From CAYMCV01 sp964389005 (GTDB lineage Bacteria; Bacillota; Clostridia; Lachnospirales; Lachnospiraceae): a stretch of DNA of 7,410 nt. How positions within the stretch are numbered: position 1 is the first letter of the stretch; every line of letters starts with the position of its first letter. The notes under the pieces are model-generated. The model worked only from the letters and a program-made list of their open reading frames with translations, was not told the origin of the DNA and made no database searches. A program made the position numbers and the translations under genes. Shown in pieces: positions 6,387 through 7,410 of this stretch. Location: contig CAYMCV010000119.1 in NCBI GenBank assembly GCA_964389005.1, positions 1 through 7,410 on the forward strand. Reading direction: 5' to 3'.

Positions 6387-6434
6387 TGACGAAATGGAAT
6401 TTGTATCAGAACTTGAAGATTAGAGGGTACAATA

Positions 6435-6896
6435 ATGGACGAAAACTTTTTACTATTTATCAATGATATACCGAGCGAATTGCAGGGATTTGTATTGGAT
6501 TTGGACAATGAACTTACAAATGTCGGATGTAAAAGAGAAATAAAGATGGCAAAAAGCGGTTTTGTGGCATCTTATCGTGTACCATCGACAGGGAAAACTT
6601 TATTGAATTATGTATTCCGAAAGACGGGTGTGAAAATGAGGATTTATGCCGCAGGTGTCGCAAATTACGAGAAGATTTTAGATGATTTCCCGCTAAAAAT
6701 GAAAGCAGAAATTAAAAAGGCAGCCGATTGCAAGAAATTGAACGGCGGAGTGTGCTCGCCGACTTGTCCGGGCGGGTACGCGTTTCATATGGATGGCGCA
6801 GAGTATCGAAAATGCCGAAGCTTAGCTTTTTTCCATGACTTGACACCGGAAAGCGGAAAATATATTATGAAGTTGATAAATGCAGAACTTGCATAG
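6435..6896 (+). CDS. Uncharacterised protein with C-terminal Cys motif
   Basis: A 153-residue soluble protein that I cannot assign to a named family. The N-terminal half (about 1-95) looks like a compact alpha/beta fold with no signal peptide or membrane segment. The C-terminal third carries four cysteines in an ordered setting: DCKKL (C99), GGVCSPTCPGGYAF (C107, C111) and YRKCRSLAFF (C127). The pattern DC-x7-C-x3-C-x15-C recalls other clostridial hypothetical proteins I have seen, with 'CxxxCxxGYxF' then 'KCRxxxF', but this is memory, not a search. It could bind a metal or form a redox centre; neither is shown. The start is supported by AGAGGG (6422-6427) seven bases upstream. A PNPOx-like flavoprotein gene follows after 29 bases, so they probably share a transcript. 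Confidence 0.8.
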   Translation: MDENFLLFINDIPSELQGFVLDLDNELTNVGCKREIKMAKSGFVASYRVPSTGKTLLNYVFRKTGVKMRIYAAGVANYEKILDDFPLKMKAEIKKAADCKKLNGGVCSPTCPGGYAFHMDGAEYRKCRSLAFFHDLTPESGKYIMKLINAELA

Positions 6897-6925
6897 GGAA
6901 TTTTATTGTACAGGAGGAACGCGAG

Positions 6926-7318
6926 ATGAACGAAGTATATGAGTTTTTGAAAGCATGCGGTACATATTATTTGGCGACGATGGATGGCGACCAGCCGCGC
7001 GTTCGACCGTTCGGGACCGTTGATATTTTTGAGGGGAAACTTTATATTCAGACAGGGAAAATCAAACCGACATCCAAACAGTTACATATTAATCCCAAAG
7101 CGGAAATTTGTGGGTTTATGGATGGCAAATGGCTTCGCGTCAATGGAAAGTTGATTGCAGATGAGCGTGTGGAAGCGAAGAAGCATATGTTGGATGCATA
7201 TCCGAACTTAAGAGGAATGTATAATGAAGAAGATGATAACACGGAAGTTTTCTATTTTGAAGACGCATCAGCGACATTTTTTTCCTTTACATCGGAACCG
7301 CGAACAATTCAATTCTAG
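6926..7318 (+). CDS. Pyridoxamine 5'-phosphate oxidase-like (FMN split-barrel) protein
   Basis: A 130-residue protein of the PNPOx-like flavin-binding split-barrel superfamily. The N-terminus (MNEVYEFLKACGTYYLATMDGDQPRVRPF, 1-29) is the family's opening helix and first strands, with 'ylATxdgdxPrvRpf' matching closely. LYIQTGKIKPTSKQLHINPKAEICGF (39-64) is the usual 'l.f.T...s.k...l..np.v.l' region that contacts the FMN phosphate. Members of this short group bind FMN, F420 or haem and often have no known substrate; true PdxH enzymes are much longer (about 210 residues), so vitamin B6 synthesis is not implied. AGGAGG (6912-6917) lies eight bases before the ATG. It sits between the Cys-motif gene and the acetyltransferase gene with gaps of about 30 bases, consistent with an operon. 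Confidence 0.9.
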   Translation: MNEVYEFLKACGTYYLATMDGDQPRVRPFGTVDIFEGKLYIQTGKIKPTSKQLHINPKAEICGFMDGKWLRVNGKLIADERVEAKKHMLDAYPNLRGMYNEEDDNTEVFYFEDASATFFSFTSEPRTIQF

Positions 7319-7326
7319 TGAGATAT

Positions 7327-7337
7327 CCATGTAACAC
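7327..7337 (-). repeat. Possible relic end of the REP-like repeat
   Basis: CCATGTAACAC is the exact reverse complement of GTGTTACATGG (56-66), the outer end of copy 1. It lies eight bases after a stop codon, like copies 2 and 3, but in the opposite orientation. Eleven bases is short and chance cannot be excluded. Confidence 0.2.
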
Positions 7338-7348
7338 CGGAGGGAAAA

Positions 7349-7410
7349 ATGAAAGATTTTATTCTAAGAGAGTGGCAGCCTGAGGATTATCATTCTGTCG
7401 CGGTGGTTGC
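7349..7410 (+). CDS. GNAT N-acetyltransferase, 5' end only
   Basis: The gene runs off the right edge, leaving 20 complete codons: MKDFILREWQPEDYHSVAVV. The opening 'FxLRxWxxeDxxsva' is the typical first strand and helix of RimJ/RimL-like GNAT acetyltransferases, which transfer an acetyl group from acetyl-CoA to an amine. The acetyl-CoA-binding motif lies outside the window, so activity cannot be judged. GGAGGG (7339-7344) sits four bases before the ATG, a clear ribosome site. The gap to the preceding gene is 30 bases, suggesting the same operon. Confidence 0.7.
   Translation, partial: MKDFILREWQPEDYHSVAVV

Overview
The window looks like a chromosomal accessory stretch from an anaerobic Firmicute, most likely a Clostridia/Lachnospiraceae-type bacterium. 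This rests on strong AGGAGG ribosome binding sites, tight same-strand operons with 4-base overlaps, moderately AT-leaning sequence, a ferredoxin-fused aldo/keto reductase, an SPL-type radical SAM protein, and FMN or NAD(P) oxidoreductases typical of anaerobes. All nine recognisable genes, plus a tenth cut by the right edge, lie on the + strand. The organism assignment is inference; there is no rRNA or other marker gene.

Layout: (1) 1-205 is non-coding and holds a perfect 69-nt palindrome (57-125) followed by a T-rich run. (2) 206-2929 is a redox block: an NmrA/QOR2-like NAD(P)-binding protein, then a small nitroreductase with its own good promoter and an operator-like palindrome, translationally coupled to an aldo/keto reductase carrying two C-terminal [4Fe-4S] motifs. 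(3) 2931-2961 is a solitary arm of the same repeat, directly after the stop codon. (4) 3058-3945 is an SPL-family radical SAM gene broken by one in-frame TAA at 3775-3777; the conserved C-terminal tail follows in the same frame as 55 further codons. (5) 3989-6233 is a three-gene ABC exporter operon (ATPase and two six-helix permeases), linked by GTGA overlaps and resembling the group annotated as fluoroquinolone export systems. (6) From 6237 there is a third repeat arm, again just after a stop codon. (7) 6435-7410 is a probable operon of an unrecognised cysteine-motif protein, a PNPOx-like flavin split-barrel protein, and the start of a GNAT acetyltransferase.

The genes look like a set of small redox, detoxification and export units rather than one pathway. 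I found no clear new defence or mobile system. The most notable items are the REP-like repeat family marking transcription-unit boundaries, the single-codon nonsense lesion in the radical SAM gene, the palindrome at the predicted transcription start of the nitroreductase operon, and the uncharacterised protein with a conserved-looking Cys motif.
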